Source of the DNA: JAJDAT01 sp964344185
GTDB lineage: Bacteria; Nitrospinota; Nitrospinia; Nitrospinales; JAJDAT01
Reading direction: 5' to 3'
DNA length: 64,000 nt
Assembly: GCA_964344185.1 (NCBI GenBank)
Contig: CAYFMN010000011.1
Coordinates: forward strand, 1-64,000
Numbering within the stretch: the first letter of the stretch is position 1; each line of letters opens with the position of its first letter. The notes under the pieces are model-generated. The model was not told where the DNA came from, did no database searches, and worked only from the letters and a program-made list of their open reading frames with translations. The position numbers and the translations under genes are program-made. Positions 1 through 8,481 of the stretch are shown in pieces.

Positions 1-62
1 CTGACTCATGGACACCTCCGGAAAACGATTATAAATCACTTTCTACCTGTCCACTTATTCCG

Positions 63-112
63 GGGAAGATCAAAGAGGTGGTTATGGTTCGAGAGCCTCA
101 CCATGACAATTT
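63..112 (+). repeat. Dispersed intergenic repeat, divergent copy
   Basis: The core TTCGAGAGCCTCA...TGACAATTT matches the longer copies at 541-650 and 1331-1440 and the inverted copy at 54571-54605. Several bases differ (GGTTATGG instead of GGTCGCAC). It abuts the 3' end of the antitoxin-like gene. I recognise no insertion-sequence features. Confidence 0.6.
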
Positions 113-318
113 TATTTAGCTTCGGCGATCAACTCACTCATAGATTTGCGTTCGGCAACGCCGCTTTTGAAGCCTTCTTCTTCGTCTCGGATTTCGATGG
201 CTTTGCGCTGTTCGTCGGTAAGGCTTTCCCACAATTTCATATCTTCTGGCGTAGGAAATATGGTGGAGGAAAATTTGATTTTTGAAATGTCAACGGTCTT
301 TGTTTTGGTCTCGCTCAT
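112..318 (-). CDS. Orphan antitoxin-like small protein
   Basis: This 68-residue acidic/basic protein has no cysteine and no membrane segment. The central SSTIFPTPEDMKLWESL stretch and the end GVAERKSMSELIAEAK resemble C-termini of ParD/CopG-type or related type II antitoxins. This is a resemblance by eye, not a confirmed family. No toxin gene follows in the 111 bases to the window edge; a dispersed repeat sits there instead, so any partner was lost or lies outside. No good Shine-Dalgarno precedes the ATG. It could also be a stand-alone regulator or a non-functional remnant. Confidence 0.45.
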   Translation of the reverse strand: MSETKTKTVDISKIKFSSTIFPTPEDMKLWESLTDEQRKAIEIRDEEEGFKSGVAERKSMSELIAEAK

Positions 319-383
319 GTTTTAAGAGTAGCAAAATGGGAACGTATTTTCATTATTTTTTGTGATGGAGTATTGAATTGAGG

Positions 384-432
384 GAACTCTTTGAACCGCA
401 AAAACGCCCTTCGGCAAGCTCAGGATGAGCGC
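384..432 (-). repeat. Dispersed repeat fragment, inverted
   Basis: On the minus strand this reads CATCCTGAGCTTGCCGAAGG then GCGTTTTTGCGG, matching the right-hand part of the repeats at 600-650 and 1395-1440. It lies in the 344-base gap between the orphan antitoxin and hicA. The only open frame across it is composed of repeat sequence and is not credible as a gene. Confidence 0.55.
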
Positions 433-540
433 TGCTATTGGGCTTTTATAATGATACTTCGCAGAATCTAAAAGGTTTTCTTTAGAATGACATGCAATAA
501 TTAGCCTAAAAAATCTATCTAATTTTCGATTCACGAAGAG

Positions 541-650
541 CAAGGTGGTCGCACTTCGAGAGCCTCAGTGTGACAATTTTTTATTTTTACTCTTAGTTTT
601 TCTTTGCGTTCGGAGTTTATCCTGAGCTTGTCGAAGGGTTCGGGATGACT
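541..650 (+). repeat. Long dispersed repeat, left copy flanking hicBA
   Basis: About 53 bases from AGGTGGTCGCACTTCGAG onward are identical to 1332-1385. The match continues with few differences through TTTATCCTGAGCTTG. With the copy at 1331-1440 in the same orientation it brackets hicBA. There are no terminal inverted repeats or transposase, so it is an intergenic repeat family rather than an autonomous element. Confidence 0.75.
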
Positions 651-662
651 ATTTTAATAAAA

Positions 663-887
663 TCATCTGAGTTCTATTAATTCCTCAACGTTTTTTCCAA
701 TATCTTTTGCAATTTGACGAAGCAAAATGGGGGATATGTCTCGATTGGAATGAAACGGAACTGTGGTCGCTCGACCATCCGAATGCCTGAACTGTTTGTG
801 GGAGCCGCGTTGACGAACTTCTTTGAATCCTAATTTCTCAAGAATTCTAACAACTTCATTTGGCTTCAGTACTGGAACGTTGCCCAT
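663..887 (-). CDS. hicA: HicA-family toxin (mRNA interferase)
   Basis: This 74-residue protein matches the HicA fold, a double-stranded-RNA-binding-like toxin that cleaves mRNA and tmRNA when not bound by HicB. It starts with KPNEVVRILEKLGF, then RQRGSHKQFRH, where His30 is the expected catalytic histidine, then TTVPFHSNRDISPILLRQI; all are typical HicA signatures. It begins three bases after the hicB stop, so the pair is co-transcribed antitoxin first. The module is bracketed by near-identical direct repeats at 541-650 and 1331-1440, which fits a mobile or reshuffled cassette. Length and motifs look intact. Confidence 0.88.
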   Translation of the reverse strand: MGNVPVLKPNEVVRILEKLGFKEVRQRGSHKQFRHSDGRATTVPFHSNRDISPILLRQIAKDIGKNVEELIELR

Positions 888-890
888 GCG

Positions 891-1100
891 TTAATTTATT
901 ACGACTGTTTGGGTTCCAATAAATTCAGTTTCTAATTGTGGAGGACCGTCTTCAATTAGAAGGGCGATAACTTCTTTCAAGTTTTCGTTTAATTCTTCCA
1001 GGGTTTCGCCTTGAGAATGTGCGCCTGGGAATCCTGGAATATGGCCTACAAACAGCCCTGTGTCAGGGCATTTTTCTATTACGGCTGTGAAGCTTTTCAT
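891..1100 (-). CDS. hicB: HicB-family antitoxin
   Basis: This 69-residue protein carries the partial RNase H-like HicB fold: FTAVIEKCPDTGLFVGHIPGFPGAHSQGETLEELNENLKEV is the diagnostic N-terminal pattern (residues 4-44). The protein is short and ends soon after the fold, with no obvious HTH or ribbon-helix-helix DNA-binding tail. It is a minimal HicB that neutralises HicA and may autoregulate poorly or not at all. It is encoded directly upstream of hicA. No clear Shine-Dalgarno precedes the ATG. Confidence 0.88.
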   Translation of the reverse strand: MKSFTAVIEKCPDTGLFVGHIPGFPGAHSQGETLEELNENLKEVIALLIEDGPPQLETEFIGTQTVVIN

Positions 1101-1207
1101 GAGGTTTTATCTCTATTTGATTAGAGTATCATCCCACCCAGTATACAAACAAAAGGAGTTTCTTGCTAGTCTGTGATGTTGAAGAGTGGAGGGTTTTATT
1201 GAATCGA

Positions 1208-1262
1208 GGCGAGATCTTTCACTCCTTCGAGTGCCTCAGCAGGCTGAGCTCGGAATGACAGA
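1208..1262 (+). repeat. Dispersed repeat fragment
   Basis: CTTCGAGTGCCTCAGCAGGC followed by TGAGCTCGGAATGACAG is a variant of the same CCTCAG...TGACA repeat family. It lies in the 349-base gap upstream of hicB, which is otherwise filled by the long repeat copy at 1331-1440 and holds no gene that I can support. Confidence 0.5.
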
Positions 1263-1330
1263 TCGTGGGTTTGGTTTCAACTAAGTTAACTCTTAGTTTT
1301 AGGATTTGCTCTTCGAAACTGAAAAGCAAA

Positions 1331-1440
1331 GAGGTGGTCGCACTTCGAGAGCCTCAGTGTGACAATTTTTTATTTTTACTCTTAGGCTCTTCTTTGCGTT
1401 CGGAGTTTATCCTGAGCTTGCCGACGGGTGTCTTTGCGGT
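1331..1440 (+). repeat. Long dispersed repeat, right copy flanking hicBA
   Basis: Same orientation and nearly same sequence as 541-650 (one small indel after CTCTTAG, a few substitutions near the end). It runs up to the stop codon of the 102-residue gene at 1450-1758. Confidence 0.75.
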
Positions 1441-1449
1441 AAAAGCTTT

Positions 1450-1758
1450 TTAAGTCCAGGGTTCTTTGAGGTTTTCCATGGTCCAGCGGGACCAGCCATC
1501 GACGTCTTTATAAATTCCTTTGGTAAAGAAATTAAACGGATCAAAGAAACGGATTCCATTCTCGGGATCTAACTCAAAGTTGACTTTGTCTTTTTGGATG
1601 GGATGGTTTTTACATTCCAGGAAGGTTTCGCCTTCCACTTCCGACAGCTTGAAGATCTCTCCCATCTTCTCGGGAGAATAATCATTGTTGTCCACAACGT
1701 CGCGCACCTTTTCCATGATTTCTTCCACGCGCTCTTGCGACAAGTGATTCATTTTCAT
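1450..1758 (-). CDS. Small acidic protein of unknown function downstream of nuoN
   Basis: This 102-residue soluble protein has a helical N-terminus (residues 5-45, HLSQERVEEIMEKVRDVVDN) and a more mixed C-terminal half rich in Phe and Trp. It contains one Cys and no membrane segment. A strong ribosome-binding site (AGGAGAG, eight bases before ATG) supports the start. It lies 56 bases after nuoN in the same direction and could be the last gene of the complex I operon. I do not recognise the family. The position suggests, but does not show, a link with respiration. Confidence 0.65.
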   Translation of the reverse strand: MKMNHLSQERVEEIMEKVRDVVDNNDYSPEKMGEIFKLSEVEGETFLECKNHPIQKDKVNFELDPENGIRFFDPFNFFTKGIYKDVDGWSRWTMENLKEPWT

Positions 1759-1814
1759 GGAGTCTCTCCTATCGAGGAAAGGTTGAAATTCATTAATTGT
1801 TTAATGAGAGAATC

Positions 1815-3254
1815 TTAAAACAAGGAAGCGTTTTCAGCAAGTGAAATTACCGGACCTGGAAAAATTCCTAAATCAAGGATTCCAACAATCGCGATAATCA
1901 CTACGAGCAACGTCAGCGGCTCAAAGTTTGGCTGAAACTCCTGGTTTGCGTCTTTAAAGTACATGTTGACGATAAGTTTCAGATAGTAGTAGAAGGATAT
2001 TACGCTGTTTAATACGGCGATTACCACTAATATCTCGTGGCCTTCTTTTAACGCTGCGCTAAAAATGTAGAATTTAGCCACGAACCCGGCCAATGGCGGC
2101 AGGCCGCCTAAGGAAAGCATGAATGTGGCCATTGCGAGCGCAAGCAGTGGGTATTTGGTGGACAACCCACAGTATGAATCTATTTCTAAATTTTCTTCGC
2201 CTTTTTTGCTTAGAATGAGAACGATTCCAAATACTCCAAAGATCATGAAAGCGTATGCGAGCATATAGAATACCAGGCTCGAAGAAGCGATAGAGTTTTT
2301 AGCGATTACGGCTAATAAAATATACCCAACATGGGAAACGCTGGAAAACGCTAAAAGACGTTTGATATTAGTTTGTACGATTGCCCCCAGATTACCTATC
2401 GTCATACTCGCAACGGCGACTACGGCTAACGGCATTTCCCAGGAAGCGTCCAGGCCGCCGATACCGGTGTGAAATACTCTAAAGAAAGCGACAAATGAAG
2501 CGGCTTTTGGTCCGACCGCCATGAACGCGGTGATCGGTGTTGGCGCGCCTTCGTAAACGTCTGGCGACCACATATGGAATGGAGCCGAAGCGACTTTAAA
2601 TCCAAAACCGATGATGAATAACACGCATCCCAGAACTAAAAAGGAATTGTCATTGCCATCCATATGACTTAAGGCCGTCATGATGCCTTTTAAGTTCGTG
2701 GTGCCGGTAAAGCCGTAAATGAGGGCCATTCCATAAAGCAGGAAACCGGATGCGAACGCGCCTAACAAAAAGTATTTGAGGGCGGCTTCGTTGGACTTCA
2801 GGTTGTCTCTTCTGATTCCCGCTAATACGTACAAGCTGATCGATACAATTTCAATTCCCAGGAAAATCAGGATCAAGTCAACGGCGGAGGAAAGAACAAG
2901 CATTCCTACCGTACAAAACAGGATCAAGCTGTAGTATTCGCCGATATTTATTCCTTTATCGGTATTGTAGTTTGCGGAAAGGAGCAACGTCAGCGCAGAG
3001 CTGATTGTGAATATGATGACACAGAAAACCGACAGGTTATCGACAACATATGTATTCGAGAAAGAATAAGCGGGCAGATTCGTTTTTGAAAAGCCGCAAA
3101 CGGCGGTTAGGAACAAACCCAGCAGGCTTATGTACATAAGTTGGGTTTTGTCTTTTCCAATGAACAAGTCCCAAATTAGAACGGCAAAACCAAACGCTGA
3201 GAGCGTCAATACTGGAGCCAAGCTAACTAGGTCGACGTCTGGAGCCGGAATCAT
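1815..3254 (-). CDS. nuoN: NADH-quinone oxidoreductase subunit N
   Basis: This 479-residue polytopic protein has about 14 membrane segments and is one of three antiporter-like proton-pumping subunits of complex I. Features include EIVSISLYVLAG and ALKYFLLGAFASGFLLYG (around residues 130-180), APFHMWSPDVYEGAPTP (around 225-241) and AFSSVSHVGYILL (around 300-312), the conserved core with the functional Lys/Glu residues in broken helices. Length is normal for NuoN. It is the last nuo gene of the operon, 36 bases after nuoM. The HMWSPDVYEGAP motif separates it from NuoM/NuoL, which have HTWLPDA or YTWLPDA. Confidence 0.95.
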   Translation of the reverse strand: MIPAPDVDLVSLAPVLTLSAFGFAVLIWDLFIGKDKTQLMYISLLGLFLTAVCGFSKTNLPAYSFSNTYVVDNLSVFCVIIFTISSALTLLLSANYNTDKGINIGEYYSLILFCTVGMLVLSSAVDLILIFLGIEIVSISLYVLAGIRRDNLKSNEAALKYFLLGAFASGFLLYGMALIYGFTGTTNLKGIMTALSHMDGNDNSFLVLGCVLFIIGFGFKVASAPFHMWSPDVYEGAPTPITAFMAVGPKAASFVAFFRVFHTGIGGLDASWEMPLAVVAVASMTIGNLGAIVQTNIKRLLAFSSVSHVGYILLAVIAKNSIASSSLVFYMLAYAFMIFGVFGIVLILSKKGEENLEIDSYCGLSTKYPLLALAMATFMLSLGGLPPLAGFVAKFYIFSAALKEGHEILVVIAVLNSVISFYYYLKLIVNMYFKDANQEFQPNFEPLTLLVVIIAIVGILDLGIFPGPVISLAENASLF

Positions 3255-3290
3255 ATCTACTTTTCTTCCCTTGTTAAATAAGTTTTATTT

Positions 3291-4922
3291 TTAATGAGCG
3301 CTCGGTTTATGAGAATTTGAATCTTCCTTATGATCGTCATTGTGACCGGCTTTTACCGCTTTGTGTTCGGTTTTATGTTCAGCGGCCTTGTGTCCGGTTG
3401 TTGCGGCATGGGAAGAGTCGTCATGTTTGGGTTTACCCGGTCTAAAGTTACTTGGGTCTACTTTACTAATTAAGCGGGTAACCGACGCGTCAAACGTTTT
3501 CATAAATGGTTTTGGATACAATCCGATCCAAAAAATTAACACGACTAGCGGAAGCAACATAATGTATTCCCGCATGTCTAAATCTTTTAGTTTTGCGTTT
3601 TCCGGGTTGTTCGATTTAAGAAACATAACCCGTTGGAACATCCAGAGGATATAACAAGCGGCGAAGATAACGCCCGTTGTCGCGATACCCGCCAAAAATG
3701 CGTCTACCTGGAACATTCCCAAGAGTATAAGAAATTCGCCGACAAACCCGTTCATACCAGGTAGTCCAATGGAAGAAAGAGCCACGATCATAAAGATTAT
3801 GGCGTATTTTGGCATCACATTGGTTATGCCGCCAAATTCTTTAATCATCCGAGTGTGTCTTCGGTCGTAAATGACTCCCACCAAAAGGAAGAGCGCGCTG
3901 GTGCTAATGCCGTGGTTGATGTTTTGGATGAGAGCGCCTTGGATACCGTAATGGTTAAAGGCAAAGATTCCCAACATCACAAAACCCATGTGACTTACGC
4001 TGGAATAGGCGACAAGTTTCTTGAGGTCTTCCTGAACCATGGAGACAAGCGCTCCGTAGACAATTCCCACAACGGCCAAACCGCCAACATAAGGAACGAA
4101 TTCGTTACATGCGTATGGAAACAGCGGTAGGTTAAACCGCAAGAATCCATAGGTTCCCATTTTTAAGAGGACGCCCGCAAGAATAACGCTACCGGCGGTA
4201 GGAGCTTCAACGTGAGCGTCTGGCAACCAGGTATGGAATGGAAACATCGGAACTTTAATGGCGAATGCCAGGAAGAACGCGACGAATAACCATTTTTGCG
4301 GTCCGAATGGGATTTTAATATTTTCGGTGATTGTCATTAAGTCCGATGTGAAGATACCCGTTTGCTCGGCGTGAAGGTGATACATCCAGATGATGGCAAT
4401 CAACATCAATAACGATCCAACAGCCGTGTATAAGAAGAACTTAATCGATGCGTAAAGTCTGCGCGGGCCGCCCCATACACCGATGATGATGTACATCGGA
4501 ACCAACTGGAGTTCCCAGAAAACATAGAACATGAAGAGATCTAACGCGACAAACACGCCTAACATGCCGGTGGATAGAACCAGCATAGCGATAACATATT
4601 CTTTTATCCGCTTGGTTGTTGTCCAAATCGAAACGATACAAATAGCGGTTAAGAACGTCGTCATGACGTACAGCAGAAGAGAGATTCCGTCCAGTCCTAC
4701 ATGGTAATTTACTCCCCAGTCTTTAATCCAGACAGTGGAAAACTCATACTGCATTCCAGGGTTGGTTACGTCGAAATTGAAATAGAACGCCAAAGAAAGC
4801 AAGAAGTCGCCGACCGCGATAGCCAACGCAGTTTGCTTAATCAGGTTTTCGTCTTCTTTCGGCAAGAAGGCGATGGCGATAGCGCCTAACAGCGGTAAAA
4901 ATGTAACGAACGTTAAAAACAT
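3291..4922 (-). CDS. nuoM: NADH-quinone oxidoreductase subunit M with His-rich tail
   Basis: This 543-residue antiporter-like subunit carries GLDGISLLLYVMT (around residues 78-90), FYVFWELQLVPMYIIIGVWG (around 132-151) with the conserved Glu of the WEL motif, PFHTWLPDAHVEAPT (around 230-244) and AYSSVSHMGFVMLG. The last ~47 residues form a charged tail with nine histidines (from KPKHDD to KPSAH). Bacterial NuoM proteins near 500 residues usually lack this. The tail follows the last transmembrane helix and should be soluble. The gene is followed after 36 bases by nuoN and preceded by 138 non-coding bases after nuoL. Confidence 0.95.
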   Translation of the reverse strand: MFLTFVTFLPLLGAIAIAFLPKEDENLIKQTALAIAVGDFLLSLAFYFNFDVTNPGMQYEFSTVWIKDWGVNYHVGLDGISLLLYVMTTFLTAICIVSIWTTTKRIKEYVIAMLVLSTGMLGVFVALDLFMFYVFWELQLVPMYIIIGVWGGPRRLYASIKFFLYTAVGSLLMLIAIIWMYHLHAEQTGIFTSDLMTITENIKIPFGPQKWLFVAFFLAFAIKVPMFPFHTWLPDAHVEAPTAGSVILAGVLLKMGTYGFLRFNLPLFPYACNEFVPYVGGLAVVGIVYGALVSMVQEDLKKLVAYSSVSHMGFVMLGIFAFNHYGIQGALIQNINHGISTSALFLLVGVIYDRRHTRMIKEFGGITNVMPKYAIIFMIVALSSIGLPGMNGFVGEFLILLGMFQVDAFLAGIATTGVIFAACYILWMFQRVMFLKSNNPENAKLKDLDMREYIMLLPLVVLIFWIGLYPKPFMKTFDASVTRLISKVDPSNFRPGKPKHDDSSHAATTGHKAAEHKTEHKAVKAGHNDDHKEDSNSHKPSAH

Positions 4923-5060
4923 AGCAACTCTAATTAAGACTTATGATGATCGCGTTAACTCTATAAAAACTTCAGCAAATCGCTAACTTCAAAAGCGCAA
5001 ATAAAAAAAGCCGAGAATAAAATAGCGACAATTAAATTCTCAACTTAAGATTGTCGGACA

Positions 5061-7025
5061 CTAAAATACGACCAGTAGTAATATCGTGAAACCTATTATT
5101 ATGGATAATGCGTAATTTCTTACATAACCTGATTGAAACTGCCTGGCTTGTTTACTAAACCAACCAACGATTTGAGCGACGCCGTTAACCGTGCCGTCGA
5201 TACCTTTTGCGTCCGCCTCTTTCCAAAGCAGTTTGGACCCCTCGACGGTGGGTTTAACAAAAGTTTCGTCGTAGATTTCGTCGACCATGTATTTATTTTT
5301 AACTAACTCGTAACCCCATTGACCTTCGGTTAACTTGTCTGGCAAACTTGGGTATTTGATGTAGCAAAGGTACGCGCCTACGATTCCCGAAATCGCCACG
5401 CCAACCGATAAAACCATGAGACCAATTTCCATTCCGGCATCGTGATGTTCTTCGCCGTGAAGCAAATGCGATAAATGCGGATGATGTCCGTGTTCCTGCA
5501 TCATGCGGGTCGAGTTCGCTACGATCAGTTCCCAATCGATATGTAAAACCGGCTCAAGCCAATTATGCAACACATGCCAGCCGTGAATTAACGGGATTCC
5601 AAGTAATCCACCGAAAGCCGCAAGTCCGGCCAATACCATTAAAGGTTTTGTCATAACGTCTGGCGACTCATGGGGATGCACGTGTGGATCGACTCTTGAT
5701 TCGCCATGAAACGTTATGAAGACCAGCCTAAACATATAAAAAGCGGTTAACAACGCGCCGGTTATGCCCATTCCCCAAAGGAAAATATTGCCATCTATTA
5801 AAGAATGGAACAAAATTTCATCTTTACTGAAGAAACCTGAAAGCGGGAATATTCCGGCAATGGCCAGGGTAGAAATCAGAAACGTCATATAGGTTGTTGG
5901 AAAATGTTTTTTCAGCCCGCCCATCTTGCGAATATCTTGTTCGTGGTGCATTCCGTGAATGACGCTGCCGGAACCCAAGAACAAACACGCTTTAAAGAAA
6001 GCGTGAGTCACTAAGTGGAAAATAGCGGCGGTGAATGCGCCAACGCCGCAACCTAAGAACATGTAACCAATTTGACTTACCGTTGAATATGCAAGAACCC
6101 TTTTAATATCCCATTGCGTCATGCCAATAGTGGCTGCAAATAACGCGGTGCCTCCTCCAACAAACGCCACCGCCCACATGGTCATCGGAGCCATCATGAA
6201 TAAGATGTTGCAGCGAACAACCAAGTAAACCCCAGCAGTTACCATGGTAGCGGCATGGATGAGCGCGCTAACGGGGGTAGGGCCTTCCATTGCGTCTGGC
6301 AACCAGGTATAAAGCGGAATTTGAGCCGACTTTCCAGTCGCTCCCAAAAACAAGAAACCTGTTATGACGATAACGGTTTCGCTGTCGTAAATAAGTTTAT
6401 GCGGGGCCGCCGCAAAGACCTCGGTGTAGTCGATGGTCCCAAAAATATAGAAGATGAACATCACCGCAAGCAGGAAAGCGAAGTCGCCCACGCGGTTAAC
6501 GACGAAAGCTTTAGTCGCCGCGTCGCATGCGGATTGTTTGTCGAAATAGTAACCGATAAGGAAATAAGAGCAACAACCTACGCCTTCCCATCCGATAAAC
6601 ATCAACAGGAAGTTATTCCCCATGACTAGAATGAGCATGGCGAACATGAACAAGTTCAAGTAGGCGAAATAGCGGTAGTAGCTATACTCTTCCTTCATAT
6701 AGCCAATGGAAAAGATGTGGATTAAAGAGCCAACGCCCGTAATCACCAGCATCATGACCATGGAAAGAGGATCTACCTGGTAAGCCCATTGAACGGCAAA
6801 GTCCCCGGCGACGATCCAATCGAACATCACTTGTTCGTAAATTCTATCTTCTGCGGGCAACATAATTAACCCGATTAAAACCAGAAGAGTCGTAATAAAC
6901 GAAAGTATTACCGAACCGCAGGCCACTTTACCTACGTTATCTTTGCCGATTTTTAGTCCCCAGAAACCGTTGATTATTGAACCAACGAGCGGAAAAGTTG
7001 GGACCAGCCATGTCAAACTGAGCAT
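5061..7025 (-). CDS. nuoL: NADH-quinone oxidoreductase subunit L
   Basis: At 654 residues this is the largest antiporter-like subunit, at the distal end of the membrane arm; it has the long lateral helix at the C-terminus. Diagnostic stretches are VDPLSMVMMLVITGVGSLIH (around residues 83-102), FIGWEGVGCCSYFLIGY (around 143-159), YTWLPDAMEGPTPVSALIHA (around 240-259) and AYSTVSQIGYMFLG. An internal loop near residues 500-525 (EHGHHPHLSHLL, then GEEHH) is unusually histidine-rich. Lies between nuoK (nine-base gap) and nuoM. Confidence 0.96.
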   Translation of the reverse strand: MLSLTWLVPTFPLVGSIINGFWGLKIGKDNVGKVACGSVILSFITTLLVLIGLIMLPAEDRIYEQVMFDWIVAGDFAVQWAYQVDPLSMVMMLVITGVGSLIHIFSIGYMKEEYSYYRYFAYLNLFMFAMLILVMGNNFLLMFIGWEGVGCCSYFLIGYYFDKQSACDAATKAFVVNRVGDFAFLLAVMFIFYIFGTIDYTEVFAAAPHKLIYDSETVIVITGFLFLGATGKSAQIPLYTWLPDAMEGPTPVSALIHAATMVTAGVYLVVRCNILFMMAPMTMWAVAFVGGGTALFAATIGMTQWDIKRVLAYSTVSQIGYMFLGCGVGAFTAAIFHLVTHAFFKACLFLGSGSVIHGMHHEQDIRKMGGLKKHFPTTYMTFLISTLAIAGIFPLSGFFSKDEILFHSLIDGNIFLWGMGITGALLTAFYMFRLVFITFHGESRVDPHVHPHESPDVMTKPLMVLAGLAAFGGLLGIPLIHGWHVLHNWLEPVLHIDWELIVANSTRMMQEHGHHPHLSHLLHGEEHHDAGMEIGLMVLSVGVAISGIVGAYLCYIKYPSLPDKLTEGQWGYELVKNKYMVDEIYDETFVKPTVEGSKLLWKEADAKGIDGTVNGVAQIVGWFSKQARQFQSGYVRNYALSIIIGFTILLLVVF

Positions 7026-7034
7026 TTTATATCC

Positions 7035-7337
7035 TTACCATTTCATCAAATTGAATTCGTCGAGATTGATTGTCGGCTTTTTACGGAAAATGGATATGAT
7101 GATCGCTAATCCTACCGAAACTTCCGCCGCCGCGACAGCCATGACCATGAAGCTAAAAACCTGACCGTCGTGTTGATTCAAATACCGGTCAAACCCAATT
7201 AAGCTGAGGTTAACCGCGTTCAACATGATTTCAACGGACATGAAAACGACGATAACGTTTCTTCTGAGCAGAACGCCAAGTACGCCGATAAAAAACAAAA
7301 TGGAGCTAACAATTAAATAATGTGAAAGAGGAACCAT
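7035..7337 (-). CDS. nuoK: NADH-quinone oxidoreductase subunit K
   Basis: This 100-residue protein has three membrane helices, the usual size for NuoK. The second helix contains VFMSVEIMLNAVNL with the conserved Glu, and the third VMAVAAAEVSVGLAIII with the second conserved Glu; both lie on the hydrophilic axis across the membrane arm. It sits six bases downstream of nuoJ and nine bases upstream of nuoL, the standard J-K-L order. Confidence 0.95.
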   Translation of the reverse strand: MVPLSHYLIVSSILFFIGVLGVLLRRNVIVVFMSVEIMLNAVNLSLIGFDRYLNQHDGQVFSFMVMAVAAAEVSVGLAIIISIFRKKPTINLDEFNLMKW

Positions 7338-7343
7338 TGGATT

Positions 7344-7853
7344 CTATGAGTTTAGTTTCGTTTTGGCCAATACAACCGCGCCTACCATTGCCACCAGGAG
7401 CAATATGGAAGCTACCTCGAAAGGCAATACAAAGTCTGTGAATAATAGCTCGCCAACGGCGGCAGTCGTTCCAAACGTTTCAGAAAGCGCCGCTGGTTTT
7501 CCCACCGAGCTGTCAAACCCGTCGAAAATTATTTTAAATAACAGGGTCGCTACAAATATGCCGGATAAACTGGCTAATAGGATATTTTTGCCGCGGGACT
7601 TCCATTCTTCGTCGTCCCCTTTCAGGTTTAACAGCATGATGACGAACATGAATAAAACCATGATCGCGCCTGCGTAAACCAGAACTTGTAAAATCGCCAT
7701 CAAGTGAGCGTTTAGCAAAACAAACAGTCCCGCCAAACCGAGCATCATTCCAATGAGTGAAATTGCCGAACTGATAGGACTTGTGTTGACGATTACCCCA
7801 ATGGCAAAAACAATGCACATAAGGGAAAGGGGATAAAAAATAAATTGTTCCAT
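7344..7853 (-). CDS. nuoJ: NADH-quinone oxidoreductase subunit J
   Basis: This 169-residue protein has five predicted membrane helices. The helix with LQVLVYAGAIMVLFMFVIML (around residues 54-73) is the characteristic NuoJ segment with the pi-bulge helix implicated in coupling. The C-terminal FEVASILLLVAMVGAVVLAK is also typical. It lies 24 bases after nuoI and is followed by nuoK. Length is within the family range. Confidence 0.93.
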   Translation of the reverse strand: MEQFIFYPLSLMCIVFAIGVIVNTSPISSAISLIGMMLGLAGLFVLLNAHLMAILQVLVYAGAIMVLFMFVIMLLNLKGDDEEWKSRGKNILLASLSGIFVATLLFKIIFDGFDSSVGKPAALSETFGTTAAVGELLFTDFVLPFEVASILLLVAMVGAVVLAKTKLNS

Positions 7854-7877
7854 AGTGGGTCCGCTATTAACCTAATC

Positions 7878-8453
7878 TTAATTCCTGTAATTCCATTTAG
7901 CCGTGAGACTTCGAACAAACTCAATCCTGTCTTTGAGGTCAGCCACTGGAGTAGCTAATTGCTCTTTGTTGTATTTCATTTTTCTGCGGTCAAGCATGGA
8001 AATTTCGCAATCGTTGCTCATGAAGATCGCTTCTTCCGGACACGCTTCTTCGCAGTTGCCGCAGAAGATACAAATTGCGTAATCGATTGAGAATTTTTCA
8101 GGATAACGCTCGATTTCATTTTGTTTGCCGCTGTTGCAGCCGGGAGTAATGTCAATGCAATAAGCGGGGCAAGCCGCTTCGCATAAACCGCAAGCGACGC
8201 AATTAAAATTTCCCTTTTCATTTACGGCTAGAACTGGGCGGCCTCGGTAGGCAATTGGGTACTCGACCATTTCTTCAGGATAATAAACGGTAAAAATTTT
8301 CCGTTCTTTTTTCTTTCCTATTAAAAATGGAATAAAACCTAGCAGATTGCCAAAGAAATGACGGGAAGTAATTATCATCCCTCTTATAATTTCAGGGATA
8401 TAAATTTTTTCCCAAAAAGTTAGTTTTACGTTCCGATTTACGTAATATGCCAT
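7878..8453 (-). CDS. nuoI: NADH-quinone oxidoreductase subunit I (2x 4Fe-4S)
   Basis: This 191-residue ferredoxin-type subunit carries clusters N6a and N6b in the peripheral arm. Two CxxCxxCxxxCP motifs are intact: Cys85, 88, 91, 95 and Cys128, 131, 134, 138. The N-terminal amphipathic region EIIRGMIITSRHFF (around residues 21-34) anchors it to the membrane. It follows nuoH by 28 bases. Having NuoI but no NuoB or NuoD in this operon means the chain of clusters to quinone must be completed by proteins encoded elsewhere. Confidence 0.95.
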   Translation of the reverse strand: MAYYVNRNVKLTFWEKIYIPEIIRGMIITSRHFFGNLLGFIPFLIGKKKERKIFTVYYPEEMVEYPIAYRGRPVLAVNEKGNFNCVACGLCEAACPAYCIDITPGCNSGKQNEIERYPEKFSIDYAICIFCGNCEEACPEEAIFMSNDCEISMLDRRKMKYNKEQLATPVADLKDRIEFVRSLTAKWNYRN

Positions 8454-8481
8454 AATCAGCCCTTAAAGTTTAACGGCGACA

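Noticed and set aside
322..543. Open frame of 73 codons on the minus strand
   Set aside because: It is made largely of dispersed-repeat sequence (SLPKGVFAV also appears at 1265-1453 as SLPTGVFAV), without a ribosome-binding site.
1265..1453. Open frame of 62 codons on the plus strand
   Set aside because: Lies across the long repeat copy at 1331-1440; coding look is due to the repeat.
1785..1810. TCATTAA/TTAATGA hairpin between nuoN and the 102-residue gene
   Set aside because: Stem of A/T pairs almost only, no T run in the direction of transcription; not convincing as a terminator.
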